Positions 36,190 through 44,710 are shown, counted from the first letter of the stretch. The stretch: DNA of 64,000 nt from Streptomyces sp. 2114.4 (GCF_900187385.1 NZ_FYEY01000001.1:4216001-4280000); one strand, 5' to 3'. Translations and numbers: made by a program. Notes: generated from the sequence alone by a model not told the origin.

Positions 36190-37032
36190 TCACCCCATCG
36201 GCAGGCTCTCCCCCTGCACCGCCTGGATGTCCAGTTCGACCTTCAGGGTGGTGCCGATCGCCGCGATGCCGGCCGCGACGACCTGGTTGTAGTTCATCTT
36301 GAAGTCCTCGCGACGCAGCTCCGCGGTGGCGCGGAAGGCGGCGCGCACCCCGCCCCAGGGGTCGGGACCGGTGCCGAGGTAGCTCAGGTCGAGGTCCACC
36401 GGGCGGACGACACCGTGCAGCGACAGCTCGCCGTGCACCGTCCAGCGGTCCGGACCCGCCGGTGCCAGGCCCGAGCTGCGGTAGGTGATCTCCGGGAACT
36501 CCTCGACGTTCAGGAAGTCTTCGGAGCGCAGGTGCCCGTCGCGCATCCCGTTGCCGGTGTCGATGGACGTGGCCTTGATGGCGGCCTCGACCCGCGAGGC
36601 GGCAAGGTCCTCGGCGATCTCGATCTGGCCGCTGAACTCGGTGAACCGGCCGTGCACGCTGGAGATCCCCAGGTGCTGGGCGACCGCGGCCACCGTCGAG
36701 TGCATCGGGTCGATGGTCCAGACGCCGGGCGGCGGCAGCTCGGCCCCGCCCTGCCGCGCCAGGACGACGTTGCCGACGTCCATCCGGCCGCTCGCGGTCA
36801 CGATCGCGCTGGAGGCGACCGGTGCATAGCCGACGGCCGTCACGATGACCGTGTACGGACCGGCGGGCAGCGGCTGTGCGCTGCGGATGGCGCCCTCGTC
36901 GTCCGCCGCCGCGCGCAGCACCTGCGCGCCCGTCATATCGGTGACGGTCAGTACGGCGTGCTGGACCGCCCAGCCGTCGCGTGTGCGGATCTGAGCCCTC
37001 AGGCCCGCAGCTCCCGCGCCCGTCGAAGTCAT
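36190..37032 (-). CDS. YceI family protein with N-terminal carboxypeptidase-regulatory-like domain
   Basis: 280 residues, no signal peptide. Residues 8-95 form a beta-sandwich of the carboxypeptidase-regulatory/CnaB type (LPAGPYTVIVTAVGYAP). Residues 103-280 are a complete YceI lipocalin-like barrel: GVWTIDPMHSTVAAVAQH, VHGRFTEFSG, SIDTGNGMRDGHLRSEDFL, FPEITYRSS and the end QAVQGESLPMG. YceI proteins bind polyisoprenoids or amphiphiles. It lies downstream of a MarR gene and an MFS gene on the same strand, and the MFS protein carries three of the same beta-sandwich domains. Confidence 0.88.
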   Translation of the reverse strand: MTSTGAGAAGLRAQIRTRDGWAVQHAVLTVTDMTGAQVLRAAADDEGAIRSAQPLPAGPYTVIVTAVGYAPVASSAIVTASGRMDVGNVVLARQGGAELPPPGVWTIDPMHSTVAAVAQHLGISSVHGRFTEFSGQIEIAEDLAASRVEAAIKATSIDTGNGMRDGHLRSEDFLNVEEFPEITYRSSGLAPAGPDRWTVHGELSLHGVVRPVDLDLSYLGTGPDPWGGVRAAFRATAELRREDFKMNYNQVVAAGIAAIGTTLKVELDIQAVQGESLPMG

Positions 37033-37250
37033 TGCCTCTCCTGTTTCCTGCCTGGTCGGGGTCCCTCCGCTCCGGCGACGCCGGGAACGTGGGGGAGTGT
37101 CGGGCTCCGGACGGCGGCGTGCAGGCCGTCCCCTGCCTGTGCGCAGCGCCGCCGCCGGAGCCCCGGGGTCCGGTCCGGGACGCGCCTCCGCTCAACGCGC
37201 GCCCCGGCCCGGGGTATTGCTCCCGGGGAAATCCCCGGGCCCGGGGTGCT

Positions 37251-39881
37251 TCAGCCCTCGGGGTGTGCGAGCTCGACGTCGTAGCCGTCGACTCCGCCGG
37301 CACCGACCGCAAGGCCGGTGGCGACCGGCGGGTAGCCGCTCGCGATGACCGTGTAGTCGCCGGCGTCCAGGTCGGTGAAGGCGTAGGCGCCGTCCTCCCC
37401 GGTCGTCGAGGTGGCCACGACATTGCCCGCCGCGTCCACCAGCGTGACCCGTGCGTCGGGCAGCGGCCGGGAGCCGTCCGGACCGCCGGCCCGCACGATG
37501 CCCTGCACCCGCGCGCCGGACAGCAGCTCGATCTCGATCCGGGTCGTGCCCTGGCCGCCGATCTCGACCGGCAGCGCGGCCGGGCGGTGGCCCGGGGCGT
37601 TCACGGCGACGGTGAAGGTCCCGGGCGCCAGCTCGTCGAAGGCGAAGTAGCCCTCGGCGCCGGTCGCTCCGGTGGCCAGCACCTCGCCGCGGACGTCGGT
37701 GACGACGACCATCGCGCCCTCGACCGGCAGGCCGGTGGCCGCGCTGCGGACCAGGCCGCCGAGGCCGCTGGTGCCGCTGAGCAGGATGTCGTAGCCGTAG
37801 GGCTGGTCGCCGACGACGACGGTGGACGCCTGCGGCTGGTGGCCGTCGGCCGCGGCGATCAGCACGTACGAGCCGGCGCCGGGGGCGTCGAGCGCATACG
37901 AGCCGTTGGCCTGGGCGACCGCGCGGCCCAGCTGACGCCCGCTGAGCGAGATCAGCGTCACCGCGGAGCGCGGTACGGGGTGGCCCTCCGCGTTGCGGAC
38001 GAAGCCGTGGACCGCGGAGCCGGTCGGGAGGGCGTCACCGCCGCCGGCCGAGGCGTACGCCGCCAGCGGCTGGGCCGCGGTGGCCGCGGCCGGCTGCGCC
38101 CAGGAGGGCGTGTGCAGGTCGTCGTCGGGGGCCACCGACGGGGCACCCACCAAAGCGGGTTCCCGCTCCTCGCCGGGCGCCGCGGCGGCGACGGCGAGGT
38201 CCGGGACGTCGGCATCCGCCGCCGGGACGGCCGCCGGAGTGGCCGACGGGGTGCCCGCGGCCTGGGCGCTCTCCGCGCTCTGGGACAGTCCGCCACGCGT
38301 CTTCAACGCGACCTCCTTGATGAACAGGGTGAAGAGGAAGGCGAGCAGCGCGCAGGGCGCCGCGTAGAGGAACACATCGCCGACACCGTGACCGTAGGCG
38401 CTCTCCATGACGGTGCGCAGCGGCGCCGGGAGGGAGTCCAGGTCGGGGATGCCGCCGCCGCTGTTGCCGGCGGCGTGCGCGGCGGCCTTCGCGCCCTTGG
38501 GGCCGAGCTCGGCCAGACCGTCCTTGACGTAGTGGGTGACGCGGTTGGCGAGCACCGCACCGAGCGCCGAGACGCCCACCGCACCGCCGAGCGAGCGGAA
38601 GAAGGTCACGACGGACGAGGCGGAGCCGAGGTCTTCGGGGTCCACCTGGTTCTGCGTGGCGAGCACCAGGTTCTGCATCATCATGCCGATGCCCAGGCCC
38701 ATCAGGGCCATGAAGATCGCGATGTGCCAGTACTCGGTGTCGTAGCGGATGGTGCCCAGCAGCCCGAGCCCCGCGGTCACCAGCGCGCCGCCGGCGACCA
38801 GCCAGGCCTTCCAGCGGCCGGTCCTGGTGATGATCTGGCCCGAGACGGTCGACGAGATGAACAGGCCGCCGATCATCGGGATCGTCATGACGCCGGACAT
38901 CGTCGGCGACTTGTCGCGCGCCAGCTGGAAGTACTGGCTGAAGAAGACGGTGCCGGAGAACATCGCGACACCGACGAACAGCGAGGCCACCGACGCCAGG
39001 GTGATCGTCTTGTTGCGGAACAGCCGCAACGGGATGATCGGCTCCTTGGCCTTGGTCTCGACGAAGACGAAGACCGCGCCGAGCACGACCGCGCCGCCGA
39101 CCATCGCGGCGGTCTGCCACGACATCCAGTCGTACTTGTCACCGGCCAGCGTCACCCACACCAGCAGCAGCGAGACCGCCGCGCTGATGAAGAAGGCGCC
39201 CGCCCAGTCGACCTTGACGCCCTCGCGCTTGACGACGGGCAGCTTCAGGGTCTTCTGCAGCACGATCAGCGCGATGACCGCGAACGGCACACCGACGTAG
39301 AAGCACCAGCGCCAGCCGAGCCAGTCGGTGTCGGTGATGACGCCGCCGAGCAGCGGGCCGCCGACGGTGGCGACGGCGAAGGTCGCGCCGAGGTAGCCGC
39401 TGTACCGGCCGCGCTCGCGCGGCGAGATCATCGCGGCCATCACGATCTGGGCCAGGGCGGACAGACCGCCCACGCCTATGCCCTGCACCACGCGGCAGGC
39501 GATCAGCATCCCGGTGTTCTGCGACAGACCCGCGACGACCGAGCCCGCGACGTAGATGACCAGCGCGAACTGCACCAGCAGCTTCTTGCTGAACAGGTCG
39601 GAGAGCTTGCCCCACAGCGGGGTGGTCGCGGTCATCGCCAGCAGTGAGGCGGTGACGACCCAGGTGTAGGCGCTCTGTCCGCCGTCGAGGTCATGAATGA
39701 TCTCGGGCAGCGCGTTGGAGACGATCGTCGACGACAGAATGGCGACGAACATGCCGAGCAGCAGCCCGGACAGCGCCTCCATGATCTGACGGTGTGTCAT
39801 AGGGGCTCCGTCGGAGGCGTGGTGTCCGCCTCCGTGCCTGGCGTGGCCGCCCCGCACACCGGCTGGTGTGGTCGTAGCCAT
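37251..39881 (-). CDS. DHA2 family MFS transporter with three C-terminal carboxypeptidase-regulatory-like domains
   Basis: 876 residues from the ATG at 39881, which has AAAAGGA upstream; the frame runs on through the MarR gene but only as a shadow. Residues about 25-560 form a 14-helix EmrB/QacA-type pump: SSTIVSNALPEI, motif A LWGKLSDLFSKK and motif C-like LGATFAVATVGGPLLGG. A disordered segment (about 560-620) joins three beta-sandwich repeats (GSAVHGFVRNAEGHPVP; GLGGLVRSAATGLPVEG; VQGIVRAGGPDGSRPLPD), each ending in a YxFxxLxxGxYTV pattern. In a 14-helix pump the C-terminus is cytosolic, an odd place for such domains. Controlled, presumably, by the MarR gene upstream. Confidence 0.9.
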   Translation of the reverse strand: MATTTPAGVRGGHARHGGGHHASDGAPMTHRQIMEALSGLLLGMFVAILSSTIVSNALPEIIHDLDGGQSAYTWVVTASLLAMTATTPLWGKLSDLFSKKLLVQFALVIYVAGSVVAGLSQNTGMLIACRVVQGIGVGGLSALAQIVMAAMISPRERGRYSGYLGATFAVATVGGPLLGGVITDTDWLGWRWCFYVGVPFAVIALIVLQKTLKLPVVKREGVKVDWAGAFFISAAVSLLLVWVTLAGDKYDWMSWQTAAMVGGAVVLGAVFVFVETKAKEPIIPLRLFRNKTITLASVASLFVGVAMFSGTVFFSQYFQLARDKSPTMSGVMTIPMIGGLFISSTVSGQIITRTGRWKAWLVAGGALVTAGLGLLGTIRYDTEYWHIAIFMALMGLGIGMMMQNLVLATQNQVDPEDLGSASSVVTFFRSLGGAVGVSALGAVLANRVTHYVKDGLAELGPKGAKAAAHAAGNSGGGIPDLDSLPAPLRTVMESAYGHGVGDVFLYAAPCALLAFLFTLFIKEVALKTRGGLSQSAESAQAAGTPSATPAAVPAADADVPDLAVAAAAPGEEREPALVGAPSVAPDDDLHTPSWAQPAAATAAQPLAAYASAGGGDALPTGSAVHGFVRNAEGHPVPRSAVTLISLSGRQLGRAVAQANGSYALDAPGAGSYVLIAAADGHQPQASTVVVGDQPYGYDILLSGTSGLGGLVRSAATGLPVEGAMVVVTDVRGEVLATGATGAEGYFAFDELAPGTFTVAVNAPGHRPAALPVEIGGQGTTRIEIELLSGARVQGIVRAGGPDGSRPLPDARVTLVDAAGNVVATSTTGEDGAYAFTDLDAGDYTVIASGYPPVATGLAVGAGGVDGYDVELAHPEG

Positions 39882-39892
39882 GTGGTTCCTTT

Positions 39893-40405
39893 TCATCCTG
39901 CGGGTGTACGGGTGGTGGAGTCGTGATGCGCCCTGGGGCGGCAGTCGCCGAAGCTCGTACGGAGCCTGGCGAGCAGTTCGGTGAGGTGTCCGACGTCGGT
40001 GTCGGTCCAGTCGTCCAGGTACCGGGCGAGCGTTGCGGTGTAGCGCTCGGCGAGCTCCTCCAGGAGCTCGGTGCCGCTCGGCGTCAGGCGCAGCAGCCGC
40101 GACCGCTTGTCCGCCGGATCGGGCTTCCGCTCGATCCAGCCGCGCTCGGCGGCATGGGCGACATGCCGGCTGGTCACCGACATATCGATGGCCAGCAGCT
40201 CGGCGAGCTGGCTCATCCGCATCTCGCCGTGCCGGTCGAGAAGGGTGAGCACCCCGGCCGAAGCAGGCGGGCACTCCTGGGGCAGCATCCGCCCCATTTC
40301 GCGCTTGACGGCACCGATGGCGCTGAGTTGCCTGGCCAGTTCCTCGTACTGACTGTGGGCGGCCACGGGCTCCTCCACCATCCCTCGCACATCGCATGCA
40401 TCCAC
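39893..40405 (-). CDS. MarR family transcriptional regulator
   Basis: 170 residues from a start at 40405; an ATG eight codons in is an alternative. The winged helix is MRMSQLAELLAIDMSVTSRHVAH followed by the wing DPADKRSRLLRLT. The gene is 11 bases upstream of the MFS start on the same strand, so regulator, pump and YceI gene form an operon. Two TTGC-N5-GCAA palindromes lie within 50 bases upstream, the expected sites for autorepression. Confidence 0.9.
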   Translation of the reverse strand: MDACDVRGMVEEPVAAHSQYEELARQLSAIGAVKREMGRMLPQECPPASAGVLTLLDRHGEMRMSQLAELLAIDMSVTSRHVAHAAERGWIERKPDPADKRSRLLRLTPSGTELLEELAERYTATLARYLDDWTDTDVGHLTELLARLRTSFGDCRPRAHHDSTTRTPAG

Positions 40406-40414
40406 GATCTTTTG

Positions 40415-40455
40415 TTGCTTGGGGCAACCATAATCAAGTTGGTTGCTGAAGGCAA
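40415..40455 (-). promoter_or_regulatory. Twin MarR operators TTGC-N5-GCAA
   Basis: TTGCTTGGGGCAA (40415-40427) and TTGCTGAAGGCAA (40443-40455) share a 4+5+4 inverted-repeat form, and their centres are 28 bases apart. They sit 10 to 50 bases upstream of the MarR start in a locally AT-rich stretch that must hold the promoter. Confidence 0.7.
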
Positions 40456-40727
40456 ACGAAATCGTCCAGGGTTGAAGTAAAGGGAACGAAAAGTCTGCGT
40501 CGGGCGTCGGTCAATCCGAGTGACGTGACGCGCAAAGATGCAGGTCGGCGGCCGGGCGAGGCCTCCCGGCCGATACCGGTCGGTAGCGGGACACCCCCAG
40601 ACGACCCGCCCGCACCCCCGCCCACGCCCCGTACCCGTCCCGACCCCGCTCCGTAGGCGCCTTCCCGGACGCCTCATATGCGCCCCAGGGGTGCCCCCCG
40701 GCCCCCGGTTCGCTAGGGTCCTTCCCC

Positions 40728-40946
40728 ATGGCGACCAACCCGCAGAACCAGGCCGGCGGCAACTACGACCCGGCCGGCAGCACGCAGATGTTCCGGGCCT
40801 TCGTGGACGAGGGCGGCACCCCGCAGACCGGCAGCCGCCGCGCCCCCGCCCCGCAGCAGTCCGCCGGCCCCCGCGTGGGCGTCATCGTCGGCGTGATCGT
40901 CGCGATCCTGGTCGTCGCGGGCGCGGCGTGGCTGGCGCTGTCCTGA
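40728..40946 (+). CDS. Small single-pass membrane protein, 72 aa
   Basis: A polar, Gln/Gly/Ser-rich N-terminal half (NPQNQAGGNYDPAGSTQMFR) precedes one C-terminal transmembrane helix (VGVIVGVIVAILVVAGAAWLAL). It has the look of a conserved Streptomyces tail-anchored protein of unknown role. A strong terminator follows. Confidence 0.75.
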   Translation: MATNPQNQAGGNYDPAGSTQMFRAFVDEGGTPQTGSRRAPAPQQSAGPRVGVIVGVIVAILVVAGAAWLALS

Positions 40947-40994
40947 CGAGTCCCTTCGCAGCCGCCCTTGCGCGTGCGGCTGTCTTTTGCGCGT

Positions 40995-41023
40995 AAGGGC
41001 CCGGCATCACGATGCCGGGCCCT
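40995..41023. terminator. Bidirectional terminator
   Basis: AAGGGCCCGGCAT and ATGCCGGGCCCTT form a perfect 13-bp stem with a three-base loop between the small membrane protein gene and the convergent hypothetical gene. Confidence 0.85.
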
Positions 41024-41056
41024 TGATCTTTCCGCTCCTTGGCCCGTCCGCCCCGG

Positions 41057-41335
41057 TTACGTCACCCGCCCGCCCCTGCTCTCGGCGACCCGCAGCGCAT
41101 CCCGCAACGCTTCACACAGCCTGTGGACACAGAACCGCAGCTCCCCGGCGGTCGCCTCAGCCGGTCCGCTCAGCAGCTCGGCCGTATGCCGCAATAGCTC
41201 CTCGCCGGTGCCGAGTTGAGCCTCCTCCATGTCGTCGGCGAGCTCTGACAGATACCCGCCGCCCTCGTCGCTGGAGAGGTAACAGCGCTTCCCGTCCGGC
41301 CCACTCCAGGGCAGCAGCCGCATCCCACCGCTCAT
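41057..41335 (-). CDS. Small hypothetical protein, about 92 aa
   Basis: Translation starts at the ATG at 41335, overlapping the upstream stop (ATGA). The product has a short beta-rich start (MRLLPWSGPDGKRCYLSSD) and two amphipathic helices (YLSELADDMEEAQLGTGEEL; LRFCVHRLCEALRDALRVAES). Similar small proteins lie beside divergent GntR or XRE genes in many Streptomyces genomes. Function unknown. Confidence 0.65.
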   Translation of the reverse strand: MSGGMRLLPWSGPDGKRCYLSSDEGGGYLSELADDMEEAQLGTGEELLRHTAELLSGPAEATAGELRFCVHRLCEALRDALRVAESRGGRVT

Positions 41336-41580
41336 GAGGCGACCGCCATCGCGCACAGGAACGTCCGCTCACGCCGCACCTCTTGGCGCTCATGCGCGAG
41401 GAGGTAGGGGCGTACGAGGAGGCCGGCCTCGCCGTCGAGGGGGGATTCGGGGCGGCGGCGGAGGGTGCGGGGCGGGCGCGATGGTTGCTGTGGCTGCCGT
41501 GGCCGGTACGTGACGGTGGGGGCAGGGTGAACCCGCCGCCTCTCTAACCGGGCGAGCAGGCGGCGCATAGGGTTCTGCAT
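41332..41580 (-). CDS. Small Arg/Pro-rich hypothetical protein, 82 aa; contains a TTA codon
   Basis: The sequence is strongly basic (MRRLLARLERRR, later TLRRRPESPLDGEAGLLVRPY). Codon 12 is TTA (41545-41547), pointing to bldA control. It overlaps the next gene by four bases and is divergent from the GntR pair, whose shared intergenic region carries a four-copy iteron. No family recognised. Confidence 0.6.
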   Translation of the reverse strand: MQNPMRRLLARLERRRVHPAPTVTYRPRQPQQPSRPPRTLRRRPESPLDGEAGLLVRPYLLAHERQEVRRERTFLCAMAVAS

Positions 41581-41655
41581 GTCGACGCTCCTTGGACAGC
41601 GTTGGCCGTGCCTCGGGGGTGTTGGCGCACCCGCCGGGGCTCTGCGACATCAAGC

Positions 41656-41695
41656 CTAGTGCACCCTGGTACCCCTTGGCACACCTTAGTACATC
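41656..41695. promoter_or_regulatory. Four in-phase 10-bp iterons between divergent genes
   Basis: CTAGTGCACC, CTGGTACCCC, TTGGCACACC and TTAGTACATC follow one another without gaps (consensus YTRGYRCMYC). A 10-base period puts every copy on the same face of the helix. The array lies between a TTA-containing small gene and the tandem GntR genes, so it is a candidate operator for one or both regulators. Confidence 0.65.
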
Positions 41696-41731
41696 TCGCC
41701 TGGCATGGTGTGGCGTGCCTACCTTGTTCAG

Positions 41732-42007
41732 GTGATCGAATTTGCCCCGGACCGGCCTCGATGGCGGCAGGTCGCCGACGTGATCCGCCAGCGCATCGCA
41801 GACGGCACCTACCAGCCCGGCACCCGTGTCCCGTCAGTCGTCGAGATGCTGGAGGAGTTCGGCATCGCCACGACCACGGGCCAGAAGGTGCACCGCGGAC
41901 TGCGTTCCGAGGGCCTGATCTACACCGAATCCGGCATGGGCTCGTTCGTCTCGCGGAACGCCGCCGAAATCCTCAAAGCGGCGGCCCGCTCCTCCGACGG
42001 CTCCTGA
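41732..42007 (+). CDS. Minimal GntR-family regulator (first of a tandem pair)
   Basis: 91 residues from the GTG at 41732, chosen because it aligns with the start of the next gene (IEFAPDRPRWRQVADV against EFDPTWPKWKQIADV); an ATG at 41705 is possible. It is a bare GntR winged helix (IRQRIADGTYQPGTRVPSV, LEEFGIATTTGQKVHRGL, then SGMGSFVS) with no effector domain. Confidence 0.85.
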   Translation: MIEFAPDRPRWRQVADVIRQRIADGTYQPGTRVPSVVEMLEEFGIATTTGQKVHRGLRSEGLIYTESGMGSFVSRNAAEILKAAARSSDGS

Positions 42008-42011
42008 CGCC

Positions 42012-42248
42012 GTGGAGTTCGACCCGACGTGGCCCAAGTGGAAGCAGATTGCCGACGTGATCCGAGCGCGGATCGCGGACGGCACTTACCCACCACGCCA
42101 CCTCATCTCCGAGGTGCGGATGGAGCAGGAGTTCGGCGTCGCCCGCGTGACCATTCGCAAGGTCACCGCCGCCCTCCGAGAAGAAGGGCTCATCGTCACC
42201 ACACCCGGTATGGGCTCGTTCGTGACGCAGCGGCAACCGGGCGCCTGA
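42012..42248 (+). CDS. Minimal GntR-family regulator (second of a tandem pair)
   Basis: 78 residues from the GTG at 42012, four bases after the previous stop. It is a bare GntR winged helix (RARIADGTYPPRHLISEVRM, EFGVARVTIRKVTAAL, TPGMGSFVTQR), closely related to its upstream neighbour and so probably a tandem duplicate. Without an effector domain it must be controlled by level, dimer exchange or a partner protein. Confidence 0.88.
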   Translation: MEFDPTWPKWKQIADVIRARIADGTYPPRHLISEVRMEQEFGVARVTIRKVTAALREEGLIVTTPGMGSFVTQRQPGA

Positions 42249-42321
42249 CGCGCCCTCGCAGCTTCCGGCGGCATGCCGGGCCGCCGTCGCCCTGCCCTGC
42301 GTGTTCCTGGGCGACGCCCCG

Positions 42322-42705
42322 CTAGACGCAGCTGATGGGCCCACTGGGTGACGGCTGGTACAACGACCAGACCACGAAGAGCTGCAGAGTTACCAGCAGG
42401 ACATCGAGGACGAGGGCACCAATCGCAAGCTTGCCCGACCAGTTGTGGCCCACCCAGGTATCGCGTTGCCCGGCGCGCCTGGCGACCCACCAGAACAGCG
42501 CGAGTGTGAGTACCCCGCAGGCCAGTGCACCGTAAGCACTCAGGTAGATCTGCCAGGTCAGCGGAAGGTCCCCGCAGTGGGCCCACTCCGCGGCGACATG
42601 TGCGTCGTCAGCCTTGCCGTAGGCAGTGAGGCCGCCCAGGCCGAGCAGCGCGAACAGCGTGACCAGGAGGGGGGAATGCCGGGCAGCGGTTGAAGTGTCA
42701 GTCAT
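42322..42705 (-). CDS. Small integral membrane protein, 127 aa
   Basis: Three transmembrane helices: LLVTLFALLGLGGLTAYG (about 13-30), a middle helix around LSAYGALACGVLTLALFWWV (about 54-73) and LAIGALVLDVLLVTLQLFVVW (about 93-113). It ends in a short periplasmic tail with a Cys. No family recognised; convergent with the GntR pair. Confidence 0.7.
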   Translation of the reverse strand: MTDTSTAARHSPLLVTLFALLGLGGLTAYGKADDAHVAAEWAHCGDLPLTWQIYLSAYGALACGVLTLALFWWVARRAGQRDTWVGHNWSGKLAIGALVLDVLLVTLQLFVVWSLYQPSPSGPISCV

Positions 42706-43034
42706 CAGTACCCATCCGGATGCGGGCGGACCATACGCACCCGCTAGGCCTTCATGTCGTCGCCGGTGCTGCGGACCTTCGCCGTGTCCACCCGTATGTC
42801 ACCCACGGGTCCCCCGTTCCGTTTTCACTTCCTCCGCATTGGTCCTGTGCATGACCAGTGCGCCTGCCTGCACACCGTAGGAGAGGGCGTACGGGTCTGT
42901 GCGGGAGGGGTGCCGGGCAGGCGGTTCCGGAGGAAACCGGGCGGATTGACCAGACCGAGCGAGGTGAACGCGGCGAGCAGAGAGAGCGCGGCGAATGGGC
43001 CGTTCTTTCCGGGCGCCGGTTCTATGGTGTGTCC
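42706..43034. other. Intergenic stretch without a recognised gene
   Basis: About 329 bases. Open frames here lack start signals and normal codon use. The string GCGGCGAATGGGCCG occurs at about 42989 and again inside the SMI1 gene near 43109, hinting at a short duplication around its start. Confidence 0.35.
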
Positions 43035-43949
43035 ATGATCGATGAGCACAGCCCGCTCGCCCGCATCATCGAGCGGGTGCCGCCGCCCGCCGAAGCGGTC
43101 AACGGGCGCGGCGAATGGGCCGATGCGGAGCGGGCCCTGGGCACCCGGCTGCCGGACGACTACAAAAGGCTGGTCGAGACCTACGGGCGCGGTGACTTCT
43201 GGGGTGCGCTGTGTCTGTGCACCCCGTTCGGCGACGACAACCCGGTCCGGCTCGAAGCGGACCTGGTGGAGGACTTCGGCCCGCTGCGCGAAAGCTGGCC
43301 CGAGGAGTATCCGTACCCCTTCTTCCCGGAACCGGGCGGACTGCTCACCTGGGCAATAACCGATGACTCGGCACAAGTGTGCTGGCTGACCGAGGGGCCG
43401 CCCGAGTCCTGGCCGGTGGTGATCTGGTCACGCGACAGCGACTACGAGCGATTCGACTGCGGGGCCGCCGCATTCCTCGACGGGTGGATCAGCGGCCGCC
43501 TCAGCTCCGAACTCCTGCACCACGAGAGGGAAGCCGCCCCCTGGTTCGATGCGGCGATCGAACGCGATCACGTCTACGTCCGGCTGGAGGAACCGGAGGA
43601 AGCAGAGGAAGGGGGAGGGGGCCTTCCCTACGCCGAGCGCCTACGGATCCTGCGCGACGCGCTCGCTCCTACCGCGGACCGGGGCGGCTACGAGTACGAC
43701 GGCAGGCGGCAAGACCACTTCGTCGTCACCGACACCGGCTGGCAACTGACGTACGAGACGGCCTACGGGCACCAACTCCGTGTCGCGTTCCCGCCCGCCG
43801 ACAGCGAAGCGGCCCGCCGCGCGGTCCTCGCCGCCGTCGACCGCATGGGGTGTGCCGTACGGTCCTTCGGCACCGTCCACGGCACGTCATTCTGGGGTCC
43901 TTCTCCTGGCCCGTCGGCAGATCCTTCTCCCGGCCCGTCGGCCGCATGA
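43035..43949 (+). CDS. SMI1/KNR4 family protein
   Basis: 304 residues from the ATG at 43035. Residues about 25-160 match the SMI1/KNR4 (SUKH) fold: LGTRLPDDYKRLVETYGRGDF, WGALCLCTPFGDD and a tryptophan-rich middle (LLTWAITDDSAQVCWLTEG). The C-terminal half is alpha/beta with no clear domain and ends in a PSPGPSADPSPGPSA repeat. SUKH proteins are often immunity proteins for polymorphic toxins, but no toxin gene is adjacent, so it may be an orphan immunity-type or housekeeping copy. Confidence 0.85.
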   Translation: MIDEHSPLARIIERVPPPAEAVNGRGEWADAERALGTRLPDDYKRLVETYGRGDFWGALCLCTPFGDDNPVRLEADLVEDFGPLRESWPEEYPYPFFPEPGGLLTWAITDDSAQVCWLTEGPPESWPVVIWSRDSDYERFDCGAAAFLDGWISGRLSSELLHHEREAAPWFDAAIERDHVYVRLEEPEEAEEGGGGLPYAERLRILRDALAPTADRGGYEYDGRRQDHFVVTDTGWQLTYETAYGHQLRVAFPPADSEAARRAVLAAVDRMGCAVRSFGTVHGTSFWGPSPGPSADPSPGPSAA

Positions 43950-44012
43950 CCCACGCGCCACACGGCCGGACGGCCCCTGCCTCACCGTCCACAACCTCCC
44001 CGGACAGAACAC

Positions 44013-44660
44013 CTAGACCTTGCGGGCGAGCAGGTGAACCTCCTGGAACTGCCGCCGGTCGGTGGGCTGGGGCTCGCGAACCATCCTGGCCACCTCGGCC
44101 AGGCCGGACGTGCGCAGCATCGCGGCAAGGTGATCGGGCGACCACCGGTAGGCCGGCGCGACCGCGTGATCGAAGACCTGCGTCGGGTGGGACGGATCCT
44201 CGCTCGCCCAAAAGCCGAGCAGGAGGTGGCCGCCAGGCGCCAGCACACGGTGGAACTCCGCCAGGACGGCGGGGAGTTCTTGCGGCGGGGTGTGGATGAT
44301 GGACCAACGGGAGAGTACGCCGCCCAGCACACCGTCAGCGATGTGCAACGCGGCCATCGAGCCCACGTCGAACCGCAGGTCCGGATAGGCCTGGCGAGCC
44401 AACTTGATCATCGCGGGAGAGGTATCCACACCGAACGCCGTCGGTCCCAGCTCGTCCAGATAGGCAGTGACATAGCCGGGCCCGCACCCCAGGTCCGCGA
44501 CCTGACCGTCCCCACTCGTACGTACGGCCTCGGCGAAGGCGCCCAGCATCGCACGGTCCAGGGGGCTGTCCCGCAGCGAGTCGCGGAACAACTGGGCATA
44601 GGTGGGGGCTGCGGCGTCGTAGGCCTCGCGGGTGGCACTGAGGGCATCGTGATCGACCAT
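44013..44660 (-). CDS. Class I SAM-dependent methyltransferase
   Basis: 215 residues from the ATG at 44660; a GTG at 44684 adds eight. Motif I is VADLGCGPGYVTAYL, motif II FGVDTSPAMIKLARQ, and the post-motif region GVLSRWSIIHTPPQELPAVL with VLAPGGHLLLGFWA is typical of UbiE/Methyltransf_25-type small-molecule methylases. The substrate is unknown. Three 10-bp direct repeats sit just upstream of the alternative start. Confidence 0.85.
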   Translation of the reverse strand: MVDHDALSATREAYDAAAPTYAQLFRDSLRDSPLDRAMLGAFAEAVRTSGDGQVADLGCGPGYVTAYLDELGPTAFGVDTSPAMIKLARQAYPDLRFDVGSMAALHIADGVLGGVLSRWSIIHTPPQELPAVLAEFHRVLAPGGHLLLGFWASEDPSHPTQVFDHAVAPAYRWSPDHLAAMLRTSGLAEVARMVREPQPTDRRQFQEVHLLARKV

Positions 44661-44680
44661 GCGCGTGACAGTAGTTCCTG

Positions 44681-44710
44681 GCACTGACCGGCACTGACCG
44701 GCACTGACCG
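44681..44710. repeat. Three perfect 10-bp direct repeats (GCACTGACCG)
   Basis: Three contiguous copies, plus a degenerate fourth (GCGCCGACTG), lie directly upstream of the methyltransferase on its 5' side. The 10-base period suggests either a binding site on one helix face or simple slippage. Confidence 0.7.

Noticed and set aside
37251..40427. A single 1,058-residue open frame covering both pump and MarR gene
   Set aside because: The upstream 180 residues are a shadow of the MarR frame; the AAAAGGA site supports the start at 39881.
43035..43949. Toxin-immunity cassette based on the SUKH/SMI1 fold
   Set aside because: No polymorphic toxin, secretion or recombination genes are adjacent, so only the family is claimed.
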